Part shown: one piece after another, positions 1 to 5,036 of the stretch | How the letters are laid out: each line of letters begins with the position of its first letter | Numbering within the stretch: position 1 is the stretch's first letter | NCBI GenBank assembly: GCA_036794395.1 | Contig: DAIRGS010000413.1 | Span: 1-5,435, forward strand | Direction: 5' to 3' | From: DASXMX01 sp036794395 | GTDB taxonomy: Bacteria; Planctomycetota; Phycisphaerae; Tepidisphaerales; Tepidisphaeraceae | Length of the DNA stretch: 5,435 bases | Position numbers and translations under genes: made by a program | Notes under the pieces: generated by a model | Told to the model about the DNA's origin: nothing | The model's input: only the letters and a program-made list of their open reading frames with translations | The model's database searches: none

Positions 1-336
1 GCTGCCGGCGCAGCGGAATTATGGTTGCGTAGAACTTCGCGAACTGCGGGCGGCGATCGGCGATCGGCCAGAACATAGGGCCGCTACGTCGCTCCAATCG
101 TGCGGGAAAGTAATCTGACCGTCCGGGCCGTGCTTGTAGAAATCGGGATGCGGATCCCCGTCGGGCGAAAACGAGCGGACAAAGATTTCATAGATTACGC
201 CGGAGGTCAGCCACGCCGGTGAGGGACGGGCATGCCGGGTCTCGAGAGGCGCTGCCGCCGGTTGGGCATGAACCGCGGGCAGAACCAGCAAAACCGATAG
301 CGCCACAAAGGCGGACGCCGGCCTGAATCTCCGCAT
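1..336 (-). pseudogene. Secreted GH13 alpha-amylase-like gene, broken by apparent internal deletions; partial at window edge
   Basis: From the ATG at 336 the product has an Arg-rich n-region, a hydrophobic core and a likely signal peptidase site after VHA (residue 24). It then has SGVIYEIFVRSFSPDGD, the first-strand segment of secreted GH13 alpha-amylases. At residues 61-63 it jumps to HPDFYKHGPDG...WSDVAAL, which in the family lies far downstream, after the barrel segment carrying the conserved NHT. After residue 87 (about position 76) the frame loses sense and stops at 19-21. Another frame (2-76) instead reads FWPIADRRPQF and FYATIIPLRRQ, typical of the end of the catalytic barrel. So two internal blocks, including the catalytic residues, seem missing, and the second junction also shifts frame. 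An intact enzyme would be exported and cut alpha-glucans. The gene lies 19 bases after pheA, probably in the same transcript. A GAGGG 12 bases upstream is a weak ribosome site. Misassembly is the main alternative. The family assignment is from memory. Confidence 0.7.
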
Positions 337-355
337 GTCAAGAGGATACCCTCGC

Positions 356-1189
356 TCAACACCCGCGCGGGTAACATCCGAAAACTTTTAGTAAGTCGGC
401 GTATTCGGCCAGATGGCGCAGGGCGTTTTGCGCCGGGATGCTGTGCCGGGGCGCCACAAAGTCGAGGTAAAACAGATATTCCCAGGGCTTTCCGCGCAGG
501 GGCCGGGATTCGATCTTGGTCAGATCCAAATCCCGCAGCGCAAACGCGCTGAGCGCCCGGAACAGGGCGGCCGGCTGGTTGCACGTTGTAAACACCAGCG
601 ATGTTTTCCAGATACCGTCCGCGGGAGCGGCGACTTCCGACTCTTCACCGCGCCGCCGCAGCAGAAAAAAGCGCGTGAAGTTAGCGCGGTCGTCTTCAAT
701 GGATCGCTGCAGAATCTGCGCGCCGTAGATTTCGGCGGCGACTGCGGAGGCGATCCCGGCGGCATCCCGCATGCCGCTCTCCATGACGGTCTTGACGCTT
801 CCGGCCGTATCGTAATGACTTACTTTTTCGAACTCGGGATGATCCAGGAAAAACTGCAGACACTGATTCAACGCCACCGGGTGCGAGTACACTCGTTTTA
901 CATCCGTTAGCTCGATTCCGGGTGGCGCGATGAGGTTATGGACAATGCGGAGGCTGGTTTCTCCAGTGATCGGAAAATTATAGTGCAGCAGGTGATCGTA
1001 GTTCTCATGCACGGAGCCGTGCAGCGTGTTCTCGATCGGGATGACGGCGGCGTCCACGGTCTTGTCGCGCAAACGATTGAAAACATCTTCAAAGCGAAGG
1101 GTGGGTACCATCTCGGCCGCGTCACCGGCGAGTTGCCGCGCGGCCTCCTCGCTGAAAGCGCCACGTTCACCCTGAAATGCTATTCGCAT
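356..1189 (-). CDS. pheA: Prephenate dehydratase (PheA), monofunctional, with C-terminal ACT domain
   Basis: This cytoplasmic enzyme converts prephenate to phenylpyruvate in phenylalanine biosynthesis. The 277-residue product has the usual monofunctional layout. The catalytic domain (about 1-180) starts MRIAFQGERGAFSE and holds PIENT (51-55), GSVHENYD (58-65), YSHPVALNQC (101-110) and the catalytic TRF motif (172-174, in NFTRFFLL). An ACT domain (about 195-272) carries ESRP (227-230), the phenylalanine-binding motif, so feedback inhibition by Phe is expected. The chosen ATG at 1187-1189 overlaps the ubiX stop as TAATG and has GAGG 8 bases upstream, which suggests translational coupling. A TTG eight codons earlier would add residues unlike the family start. 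A 12-bp perfect palindrome (ACCCGCGCGGGT, 361-372) covers the last codons. There is no chorismate mutase domain and no sign of damage. Confidence 0.95.
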   Translation of the reverse strand: MRIAFQGERGAFSEEAARQLAGDAAEMVPTLRFEDVFNRLRDKTVDAAVIPIENTLHGSVHENYDHLLHYNFPITGETSLRIVHNLIAPPGIELTDVKRVYSHPVALNQCLQFFLDHPEFEKVSHYDTAGSVKTVMESGMRDAAGIASAVAAEIYGAQILQRSIEDDRANFTRFFLLRRRGEESEVAAPADGIWKTSLVFTTCNQPAALFRALSAFALRDLDLTKIESRPLRGKPWEYLFYLDFVAPRHSIPAQNALRHLAEYADLLKVFGCYPRGC

Positions 1190-1758
1190 TAGGTTTGCCT
1201 CGGGCCGTCCCAACGGCGCACCAGCGCATCGCCTAAATTCAACAAATCAAGAACACGATCCACGCTGTGGTCCACAATATCCATGACAGTCTGAGGTTTA
1301 TTGTAGAAACCGGGCAAAGGGGGCGCCACAATGGCGCCCATTTCAGTGACGGCTGTCATGGCTTTTAAGTGACCCAGGTGGAACGGCGTTTCGCGCACCA
1401 TCAGGATCAGCCGGCGCCGCTCCTTAAGACACACATCGGCGGCGCGCAGCAAAAGGTTGGATGCCGTTCCGGCCGCAATGGCGGACAACGTATTCATGGA
1501 ACAGGGAGCCACTACCATAGCGTGGGTTTGGAACGAACCGCTCGCCAGGCGTGCCGAGATGTCCTCATGAGCATAAGAAAACGCGGCCATCGCCCGGAGT
1601 TCTCCGACCGCTTTCCCGGTCTCCAGCAGCAGCGTTTTCTCGGCCGCGCGGCTCACGATCAGGTGCGACTCCACCTCTGTATTACAGCGTAAACGCTCGA
1701 GGAGGCGAATCGCGTAAATTGACCCGCTGGCGCCCGAGACGGCCACCACGATCCGCAC
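1189..1758 (-). CDS. ubiX: Flavin prenyltransferase UbiX/Pad1
   Basis: UbiX joins a dimethylallyl group to reduced FMN, making the prenylated flavin used by UbiD-type decarboxylases, for example in quinone synthesis or aromatic acid metabolism. It is a soluble flavoprotein of the HFCD fold. The 189 residues match the family length. Visible motifs are VSGASG (7-12) near the N-terminus for phosphate binding, MVVAPCSMNT (81-90), a variant of the usual CSMKT, then ADVCLKERRRLILMVRETP (107-125) and PGFYNKP (149-155). The start codon is GTG (1756-1758), preceded by a good GGAGG (complement of 1769-1773) 10 bases upstream. It is the first gene of a minus-strand run followed by pheA with a one-base overlap. 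No ubiD lies in the window, so the target decarboxylase cannot be named. Confidence 0.93.
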   Translation of the reverse strand: MRIVVAVSGASGSIYAIRLLERLRCNTEVESHLIVSRAAEKTLLLETGKAVGELRAMAAFSYAHEDISARLASGSFQTHAMVVAPCSMNTLSAIAAGTASNLLLRAADVCLKERRRLILMVRETPFHLGHLKAMTAVTEMGAIVAPPLPGFYNKPQTVMDIVDHSVDRVLDLLNLGDALVRRWDGPRQT

Positions 1759-1778
1759 TTTCCAATTTCCTCCGTTTT

Positions 1779-1798
1779 CTGTTCTGATTCCGGAACAG
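1779..1798. promoter_or_regulatory. Inverted repeat upstream of ubiX (possible operator)
   Basis: CTGTTC (1779-1784) and GAACAG (1793-1798) form a perfect 6-bp dyad around TGATTCCG. The right half also includes the palindrome TTCCGGAA (1788-1795). It lies just upstream of the ubiX ribosome site, where it could bind a regulator or form a small leader hairpin. It does not match a LexA box. Function is inferred from position only. Confidence 0.25.
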
Positions 1799-1815
1799 GA
1801 TTTAGAATCTACACA

Positions 1816-1845
1816 TTGCCATCGCCAAATCGGTACGGCTATACT
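1816..1845 (+). promoter_or_regulatory. Probable sigma-70 type promoter for the XRE regulator gene
   Basis: TTGCCA (1816-1821) and TATACT (1840-1845) each differ from the consensus at one base and are 18 bp apart. Transcription would start near 1852, leaving a leader of about 83 bases before the ATG at 1935. The leader contains two dyads: AACAC-gacta-GTGTT (1856-1870), and CGTTAG (1876-1881) with CTAACG (1904-1909). Either could be an operator, possibly for autoregulation. Confidence 0.5.
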
Positions 1846-1934
1846 GCATTAGTGGAACACGACTAGTGTTTTGGTCGTTAGCTGGAATGTGCGCATGAAC
1901 TCCCTAACGCTTCGCCCGGACACCGGATCATAGC

Positions 1935-2711
1935 ATGGAAGATCCAGGGCAGAAGCTTAAGCGTGTCCGGGAGAGACTCAATTTACGCTACCGCGATGTG
2001 GAAGATGCGAGTATCCAGATCGCTACCCGCCACAAAAGCGACGAGTTCATCATGGCGCTCAGCCGCCTCTCCGACATCGAGAACAAAGGCACCGTTCCGT
2101 CGATGTATCGGTTGTACTCTCTGTGTACCATCTACCGCCTGGATTTGCATGAAGTGCTCGAGTGGTACGGGGTGGAAATGGCGGCCCAGGCGGCCGACGC
2201 CGCGGCCATCAAAATCGATAAAACTCACCTGATCGGTTTCGGCAATAATTCGTTGGGCGAGGNNNNNNNNNNGCTCGATCCCGGGATCGACACCACCAAA
2301 ACTACTTACCTGAGCCGCGTCATCCAACGCTGGGGCAAATTGCCGCTCTCGTTGCTGAGCTCGATGGATATCAAAAATTATCGTTACGGCTTCATCGGAT
2401 CGGACGACTGGAGCATGTACCCGCTGCTGCAACCGGACTCGCTGGTGCTGATCGACGACTCGCAGCGAAAGATCGTAAATACTGGCTGGAACAACGAATT
2501 CGAGCGTCCCATTTACTTTTTCGAGCACCGCAACGGGTACGCCTGCAGCTGGTGCATTCTGACCGACAAGACGCTGATGCTGCAGCCGCACCCGGCCTCC
2601 ATGTGCTCGCCGGAAATCTTCAAATATCCCGAAGAGATCGATCTGATTGGACAGGTCACCGGCGTCGCTATGCGTCTGGATCAGGGGAAGCGACGGCGTG
2701 CTCGAACTTGA
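1935..2711 (+). CDS. XRE-family HTH regulator with S24/LexA-like C-terminal domain, interrupted by an assembly gap
   Basis: This is a predicted cytoplasmic DNA-binding regulator of unknown target. The N-terminal part (about 5-80) resembles an XRE helix-turn-helix: GQKLKRVRERL, then a helix with DVEDAS, then SRLSDIENKGTVPSMYRLYSL. About a dozen extra residues (SIQIATRHKSDEF) lie between the second and third helices, unlike a compact Cro/CI domain. The C-terminal part (about 148-247) has YGFIGSDDWSMYPLLQPDSL and VLIDD, resembling the S24 peptidase core around the LexA/CI serine (here Ser160). However, the region where the catalytic lysine would fall (about 197) reads EHRNGYACSW with no Lys, so self-cleavage is doubtful. 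The tail KRRRAR is very basic. Ten Ns replace codons 110-113. The frame stays open across them, but the true gap length is unknown. The ribosome site is weak. I recall similar proteins in Acidobacteriota, without a defined function. Confidence 0.75.
   Translation: MEDPGQKLKRVRERLNLRYRDVEDASIQIATRHKSDEFIMALSRLSDIENKGTVPSMYRLYSLCTIYRLDLHEVLEWYGVEMAAQAADAAAIKIDKTHLIGFGNNSLGEXXXXLDPGIDTTKTTYLSRVIQRWGKLPLSLLSSMDIKNYRYGFIGSDDWSMYPLLQPDSLVLIDDSQRKIVNTGWNNEFERPIYFFEHRNGYACSWCILTDKTLMLQPHPASMCSPEIFKYPEEIDLIGQVTGVAMRLDQGKRRRART
2263..2272. other. Assembly gap (10 Ns) inside the XRE regulator gene
   Basis: Ten consecutive undetermined bases lie in the linker between the HTH and the S24-like domain. The reading frame matches on both sides, so the real gap may be about this size, or another length that keeps frame. 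A placeholder of fixed size is also possible, so the protein length given is provisional. Confidence 0.95.
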
Positions 2712-3105
2712 GCATTTCGAGAATGCGTCCGAAATCCGCCAGGAATAATTCCCGTTCCACGGGCCGCGTCTCCGCCGGCACGCACGTCTGATAGGGCGCC
2801 ACCCGAATCCAATTCGCAATCACTGCCGCCAGTTCTGTATCCACGCTGTTTAAATACTCTTCGAGATCGAGCTTTTGATCCTGCAGACCGTAGCTGAGCC
2901 ACTGGTGGAAAATCTGGACATGACTTTCCCGCAGCACGCGATCGGCTTCCGCCGCATCGAAGCGCTGGGCCAGGCCGAAGTGCTCATACTGCCCGCTATT
3001 GAGATTACGCAGCGAAGCCAGATACGACAGCCGCCCAAACAGCGAGGGGATTTGTTCGAGAGTATGGCGCCACAGGTTTGATGCCGCGTCGGAATCCGAA
3101 GTCAT
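2668..3105 (-). CDS. Uncharacterised 145-residue helical protein
   Basis: I do not recognise a named family. From the ATG at 3105 the protein is 145 residues, soluble, with no signal peptide or membrane segment, and apparently mostly helical. Features include LWRHTLEQIPSLFGRLSYLA (11-30), NSGQYEHFGL (36-45), a stretch rich in Glu, Asp and Arg with ADRVLRESH (54-62), and DQKLDLEEYL (76-85). I have an impression of similar short proteins in Acidobacteriota, all hypothetical. The frame is open further upstream to a TTG at 3186, but that would add a hydrophobic, Cys-containing stretch unlike the rest, so the ATG is preferred. No clear Shine-Dalgarno precedes it; the upstream bases are GTATCCTCTT. 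The 3' end overlaps the XRE gene by 44 bp in convergent orientation. It is divergent from the secreted-peptide genes. Confidence 0.65.
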   Translation of the reverse strand: MTSDSDAASNLWRHTLEQIPSLFGRLSYLASLRNLNSGQYEHFGLAQRFDAAEADRVLRESHVQIFHQWLSYGLQDQKLDLEEYLNSVDTELAAVIANWIRVAPYQTCVPAETRPVERELFLADFGRILEMLKFEHAVASPDPDA

Positions 3106-3127
3106 AAGAGGATACACCGCCCAAAAC

Positions 3128-3141
3128 ACGTATTCATACGT
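3128..3141. promoter_or_regulatory. Near-palindrome in the divergent intergenic region
   Basis: ACGTAT-TC-ATACGT is a 6-bp-arm dyad with a 2-base centre. It lies 23 bases upstream of the minus-strand ATG at 3105 and about 175 bases before the first peptide gene. Its compactness and its place between divergent genes fit a dimeric repressor site, but no known consensus matches. Confidence 0.3.
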
Positions 3142-3266
3142 ACAACACAATTTAAAAAGGATAGCAACTAACGCCTCAATTCCCAAGTAATGCTTGCGTT
3201 TGTTCTACTTCTGTAAAAAAAATGATTTAATTCCCCTTTCCGTTATGTCGGGCGATAGACTCAGGC

Positions 3267-3300
3267 TCGAACCTTTGAAATGTTCGAATCAGTATTCAAA
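3267..3300. promoter_or_regulatory. Cluster of overlapping inverted repeats upstream of the secreted-peptide genes
   Basis: TCGAAC (3267-3272) pairs with GTTCGA (3282-3287). Overlapping it, TTTGAA (3274-3279) pairs with TTCAAA (3295-3300). TTCGAA (3283-3288) is itself palindromic. The cluster ends just before the Shine-Dalgarno of the first peptide gene (3303-3308), so it could be an operator or part of the leader. The 209-bp region from 3106 to 3314 shows no gene I can support, and I see no convincing -35/-10 pair. An AT-rich stretch at 3213-3232 may be part of a weak promoter. Confidence 0.35.
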
Positions 3301-3314
3301 TCAAGGAGAAATTG

Positions 3315-3443
3315 ATGCTTCGCAAACTCGTTTTGATCGCCGCTCTCACTCTCTCGTATTTTGCTATTCCGACCGCCTCGCAGGCCTATCCGCCGCTGCC
3401 CGAGTGCGGCACAGCCAGCAACCCGTGTCCCTGGGTCCGATAG
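3315..3443 (+). CDS. Small secreted two-cysteine peptide, copy 1 (42 residues)
   Basis: This gene encodes 42 residues. Positions 1-24 look like a signal peptide: MLRK, then the hydrophobic LVLIAALTLSYFAI, then PTASQA with a signal peptidase I type end (SQA). The predicted exported remainder is 18 residues, YPPLPECGTASNPCPWVR, rich in proline, with Cys31 and Cys38 that could form a disulfide loop. A strong AAGGAG (3303-3308) sits 6 bases before the ATG. A close paralogue follows 27 bases after the stop. The comparison of the two copies (38 of 42 residues identical, about 78% of bases) shows that both are real coding sequences. I do not recognise a named family. A secreted signal, an antimicrobial peptide or a surface peptide are all possible. 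There is no adjacent maturation enzyme or ABC exporter, so Sec export alone is the simplest reading. Confidence 0.82.
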   Translation: MLRKLVLIAALTLSYFAIPTASQAYPPLPECGTASNPCPWVR

Positions 3444-3470
3444 TACATCGGCATTTTTGAGGAGAAACGT

Positions 3471-3599
3471 ATGATCCGGAAGTTGGTTTTAATTGCCGCG
3501 ATGGCACTTTCCTATTTCGCCATTCCGACGGCATCGCAGGCCTATCCGCCCCTTCCAGAATGTGGCACCGCCAGCAACCCGTGCCCCTGGATCCGGTAG
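3471..3599 (+). CDS. Small secreted two-cysteine peptide, copy 2 (42 residues)
   Basis: This is the tandem paralogue of the preceding gene. It starts MIRKLVLIAAMALSYF, has the same PTASQA cleavage region, and ends in an 18-residue tail differing only by Ile for Val at residue 41. Residues 13-40 are identical in both copies. The four amino-acid changes (L2I, L11M, T12A, V41I) are conservative. GAGGAG (3459-3464) lies 6 bases before the ATG, the same spacing as copy 1. The 27-base gap holds no terminator, so the two are probably co-transcribed. No function is known to me. Keeping two copies suggests dosage, or slightly different timing or export. The next gene, 53 bases downstream on the same strand, encodes a 7-TM protein that may belong to the same unit. 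Confidence 0.82.
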   Translation: MIRKLVLIAAMALSYFAIPTASQAYPPLPECGTASNPCPWIR

Positions 3600-3609
3600 A
3601 ATAGGTCGA

Positions 3610-3629
3610 GCCACTTGTAACGCGGTGGC
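3610..3629 (+). promoter_or_regulatory. Small hairpin between the peptide genes and the 7-TM gene
   Basis: GCCAC (3610-3614) pairs with GTGGC (3625-3629) around a 10-base loop, with no T tract, so it is not a canonical terminator. A second, weaker hairpin, GGAG (3635-3638) with CTCC (3645-3648), would cover the only Shine-Dalgarno-like sequence (AAGGAG, 3633-3638) of the next gene. Together they might lower expression of the membrane protein relative to the peptides. This is inference from sequence only. Confidence 0.25.
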
Positions 3630-3652
3630 CGTAAGGAGCCGGAACTCCCACT

Positions 3653-4417
3653 ATGGAGCTTCGCGGGTTGACGGCGGTCCTTCTAATTTCGATCCTGCCA
3701 GTATTCGTGCGCCTGCTCCAGTCGGGCCTACGTAAACCCCGTAATTTGCTGCTCGCTTATCTCGGTCTTCAGATCATTGAGGCCGCCGTCTCCCTGGGTT
3801 TCGGGCCAAGTACCTCCTTCGCCTTCTGGCTCTATATCGTAGGCAGTCCCATCCGCTGGGTTTTATACGTCGCGCTAATCAGCGAAATCTATGCCGCGGT
3901 CTTTTCCAATTATCCGGGGATCCGCACCGTCATCAAATCGTCCATGCTGAGCGCTTTGCTGCTGGCCAGCCTGTTTTCGAGCGTTTTGGCCTGGTACACG
4001 TGGCGCGAACACGCGGTGTGGGCCGGCCACCTTTACTATTTCGAACTGGCCCAACGAACCGTGCTGCTGACGTTGATCTTTTTCGTGCTCCTGCTTTTCG
4101 TACTGGTGTCACGTTACCCGCTGCGCGCGGATCATAATCTATTAGCCAGCAGCTTGGGTTTTTGCGCCTTGTTTTCCCTGGAAGCGTCGGCTTTGCTCCT
4201 CGAATGGGTATACCCGGGGGTGTTCACCCGGCAACTCAACCTGGTTCTTGCCGGCTTCAGTACCATCTGCTATGTCGTTTGGGCTGTAAACCTTAGGACC
4301 AGTACCGCCCCGGCGGTGATCCGCCGGCCCGAGCCCGCCACAGCGGCCCACGAGGACGACTTATTGCAACAATTAAGCGCAATTAACGCCACGCTATTAC
4401 GCGCATTTGGCCGCTGA
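3653..4417 (+). CDS. Uncharacterised seven-TM integral membrane protein
   Basis: The 254-residue product has seven hydrophobic segments at about 6-22, 32-51, 57-85, 96-117, 127-152, 162-185 and 196-215. It ends in a cytosolic or periplasmic tail of about 40 residues with an Ala/Pro linker and a short amphipathic helix (EDDLLQQLSAINATLLRAFG). Seven TMs plus a helical tail recalls the membrane sensor halves of some bacterial receptors, but no kinase, cyclase or other output domain follows. I recall similar stand-alone proteins in Acidobacteriota, all unannotated. It lies 53 bases after the second secreted-peptide gene with no terminator between, so it could be in the same transcript, and a role as peptide receptor or transporter is conceivable. 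The ATG is 14 bases from AAGGAG, longer than usual; a TTG at residue 6 is the alternative start. No transporter signature is visible. Confidence 0.75.
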   Translation: MELRGLTAVLLISILPVFVRLLQSGLRKPRNLLLAYLGLQIIEAAVSLGFGPSTSFAFWLYIVGSPIRWVLYVALISEIYAAVFSNYPGIRTVIKSSMLSALLLASLFSSVLAWYTWREHAVWAGHLYYFELAQRTVLLTLIFFVLLLFVLVSRYPLRADHNLLASSLGFCALFSLEASALLLEWVYPGVFTRQLNLVLAGFSTICYVVWAVNLRTSTAPAVIRRPEPATAAHEDDLLQQLSAINATLLRAFGR

Positions 4418-4435
4418 AAATCTTTCAAAGTTGTG

Positions 4436-4463
4436 TTGCAATCAGAAAAATTTCTGCTATTCT
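4436..4463 (+). promoter_or_regulatory. Probable sigma-70 type promoter with a palindrome in the spacer
   Basis: TTGCAA (4436-4441) and TATTCT (4458-4463) are 16 bp apart in an AT-rich stretch of the 76-bp gap. Transcription would start near 4470, about 24 bases before the ATG at 4494. The spacer contains CAGAAA-AA-TTTCTG (4443-4456), a 6-bp-arm dyad placed where a bound repressor would block RNA polymerase. Confidence 0.55.
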
Positions 4464-4493
4464 CGATTAGTTCTGTAAAAGACAGGTGTCAAC

Positions 4494-5012
4494 ATGATGC
4501 TCACTGCCGATGTCGCCGTTGCTGTAATTGCTATTTTGGCGCTTGCTAAAATCTTTCGCCTCGACTTGGTATATCAATCGCGGGCTGCCAGCCCGGTGAG
4601 CGCATGCGTCGACATTGCCGCTCGCTATCGGCCCATGCAACGCTTGCTGGATGCCGCCGATTTCGATTTCCTGTCCTCGCATCCCGCCTGTAACTCTAAG
4701 ATGTTGCGGCAGATGCGTACTGACCGTGTCCGCTTGTTCCGAGCCTACCTGCGCTCCCTGACGCTTGATTTTGCGCGGACCGCCACGGGCCTCGAAAGTG
4801 TGATGATCGCGTCCAACGTTGACCGGCCGGATCTGGCCAAACTGATCGGCAAGAGCCGCCTGGGCTTCGCCAAGGGACTGGTTGTAGTGGAAATCCGCCT
4901 GGTCCTGTTCCGCTACGGCCTCGGCACCGTGGACATCCAGCCGCTGGTTGCTTCGATCGCCCGCATGCGCGAACAACTGCAGCTTGGCGCGATGCTGCCC
5001 GCCGCCGCCTGA
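4494..5012 (+). CDS. Uncharacterised membrane-anchored helical protein
   Basis: The product is 172 residues. One hydrophobic segment near the N-terminus (about 5-20, ADVAVAVIAILALAKI), without a clear cleavage site, suggests a membrane anchor. The rest is soluble and probably helical: RYRPMQRLLDAADFDFLSS (45-62), MRTDRVRLFRAYLRSLTLDF (74-93), then a long amphipathic region to about 165. I recall proteins with this RYRPM.RLLD..DF.FL pattern in Acidobacteriota, without an assigned function. Two ATGs lie in tandem. AGGTG (4484-4488) is 5 bases from the first and 8 from the second, so translation may begin at 4497. The gene has its own likely promoter (4436-4463) and is closed by a strong terminator 24 bases after its stop. 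It can therefore be expressed independently of the 7-TM gene upstream. Confidence 0.75.
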   Translation: MMLTADVAVAVIAILALAKIFRLDLVYQSRAASPVSACVDIAARYRPMQRLLDAADFDFLSSHPACNSKMLRQMRTDRVRLFRAYLRSLTLDFARTATGLESVMIASNVDRPDLAKLIGKSRLGFAKGLVVVEIRLVLFRYGLGTVDIQPLVASIARMREQLQLGAMLPAAA

Positions 5013-5036
5013 CCTGCTCCCCAACATTCCTCCAAC

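Larger units (their letters stand above)
3315..3599 (+). repeat. Tandem gene duplication (two 129-bp units)
   Basis: The two 129-bp peptide genes align end to end without gaps and differ at 28 bases. They are separated by 27 bp that are not themselves duplicated, apart from the GGAGAAA around each ribosome site. Of 24 differing codons, 20 are synonymous, so the duplication is old and both copies have stayed under selection for protein sequence. Confidence 0.85.

Noticed and set aside
413..910. 165-codon plus-strand frame opposite pheA
   Set aside because: PheA motifs on the minus strand are unmistakable, so this is a shadow of codon bias.
1190..1213. Upstream TTG start for pheA adding eight residues
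   Set aside because: The added residues do not resemble the family. The ATG at 1189 has a ribosome site and a TAATG coupling with ubiX.
1779..1798. CTGT...ACAG read as a LexA/SOS box
   Set aside because: The half-sites are 12 bases apart rather than the 8 of the enterobacterial box, and the Gram-positive type has the opposite half-site order.
1983..2819. Long open frame (278 codons) on the minus strand opposite the XRE gene
   Set aside because: It is antisense to a gene with recognisable HTH and S24-like motifs, runs through the N gap, and its translation shows no family motif.
3106..3186. Upstream TTG start for the 145-residue gene, adding 27 hydrophobic residues
   Set aside because: It has no ribosome site, its composition differs from the rest, and it would put the dyad at 3128-3141 inside the gene. 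The ATG at 3105 is simpler.
3610..3629. Hairpin as an intrinsic terminator after the peptide genes
   Set aside because: The stem is short and no T tract follows.
3364..3651. 95-codon minus-strand frame covering both peptide genes
   Set aside because: The synonymous substitution pattern follows the plus-strand peptide frame. The repeated antisense segments simply mirror the duplication.
4467..5027. 186-codon open frame antisense to the 172-residue gene
   Set aside because: The plus-strand gene has a promoter, anchor segment, family-like motifs and terminator. The antisense product is low-complexity and lacks motifs.
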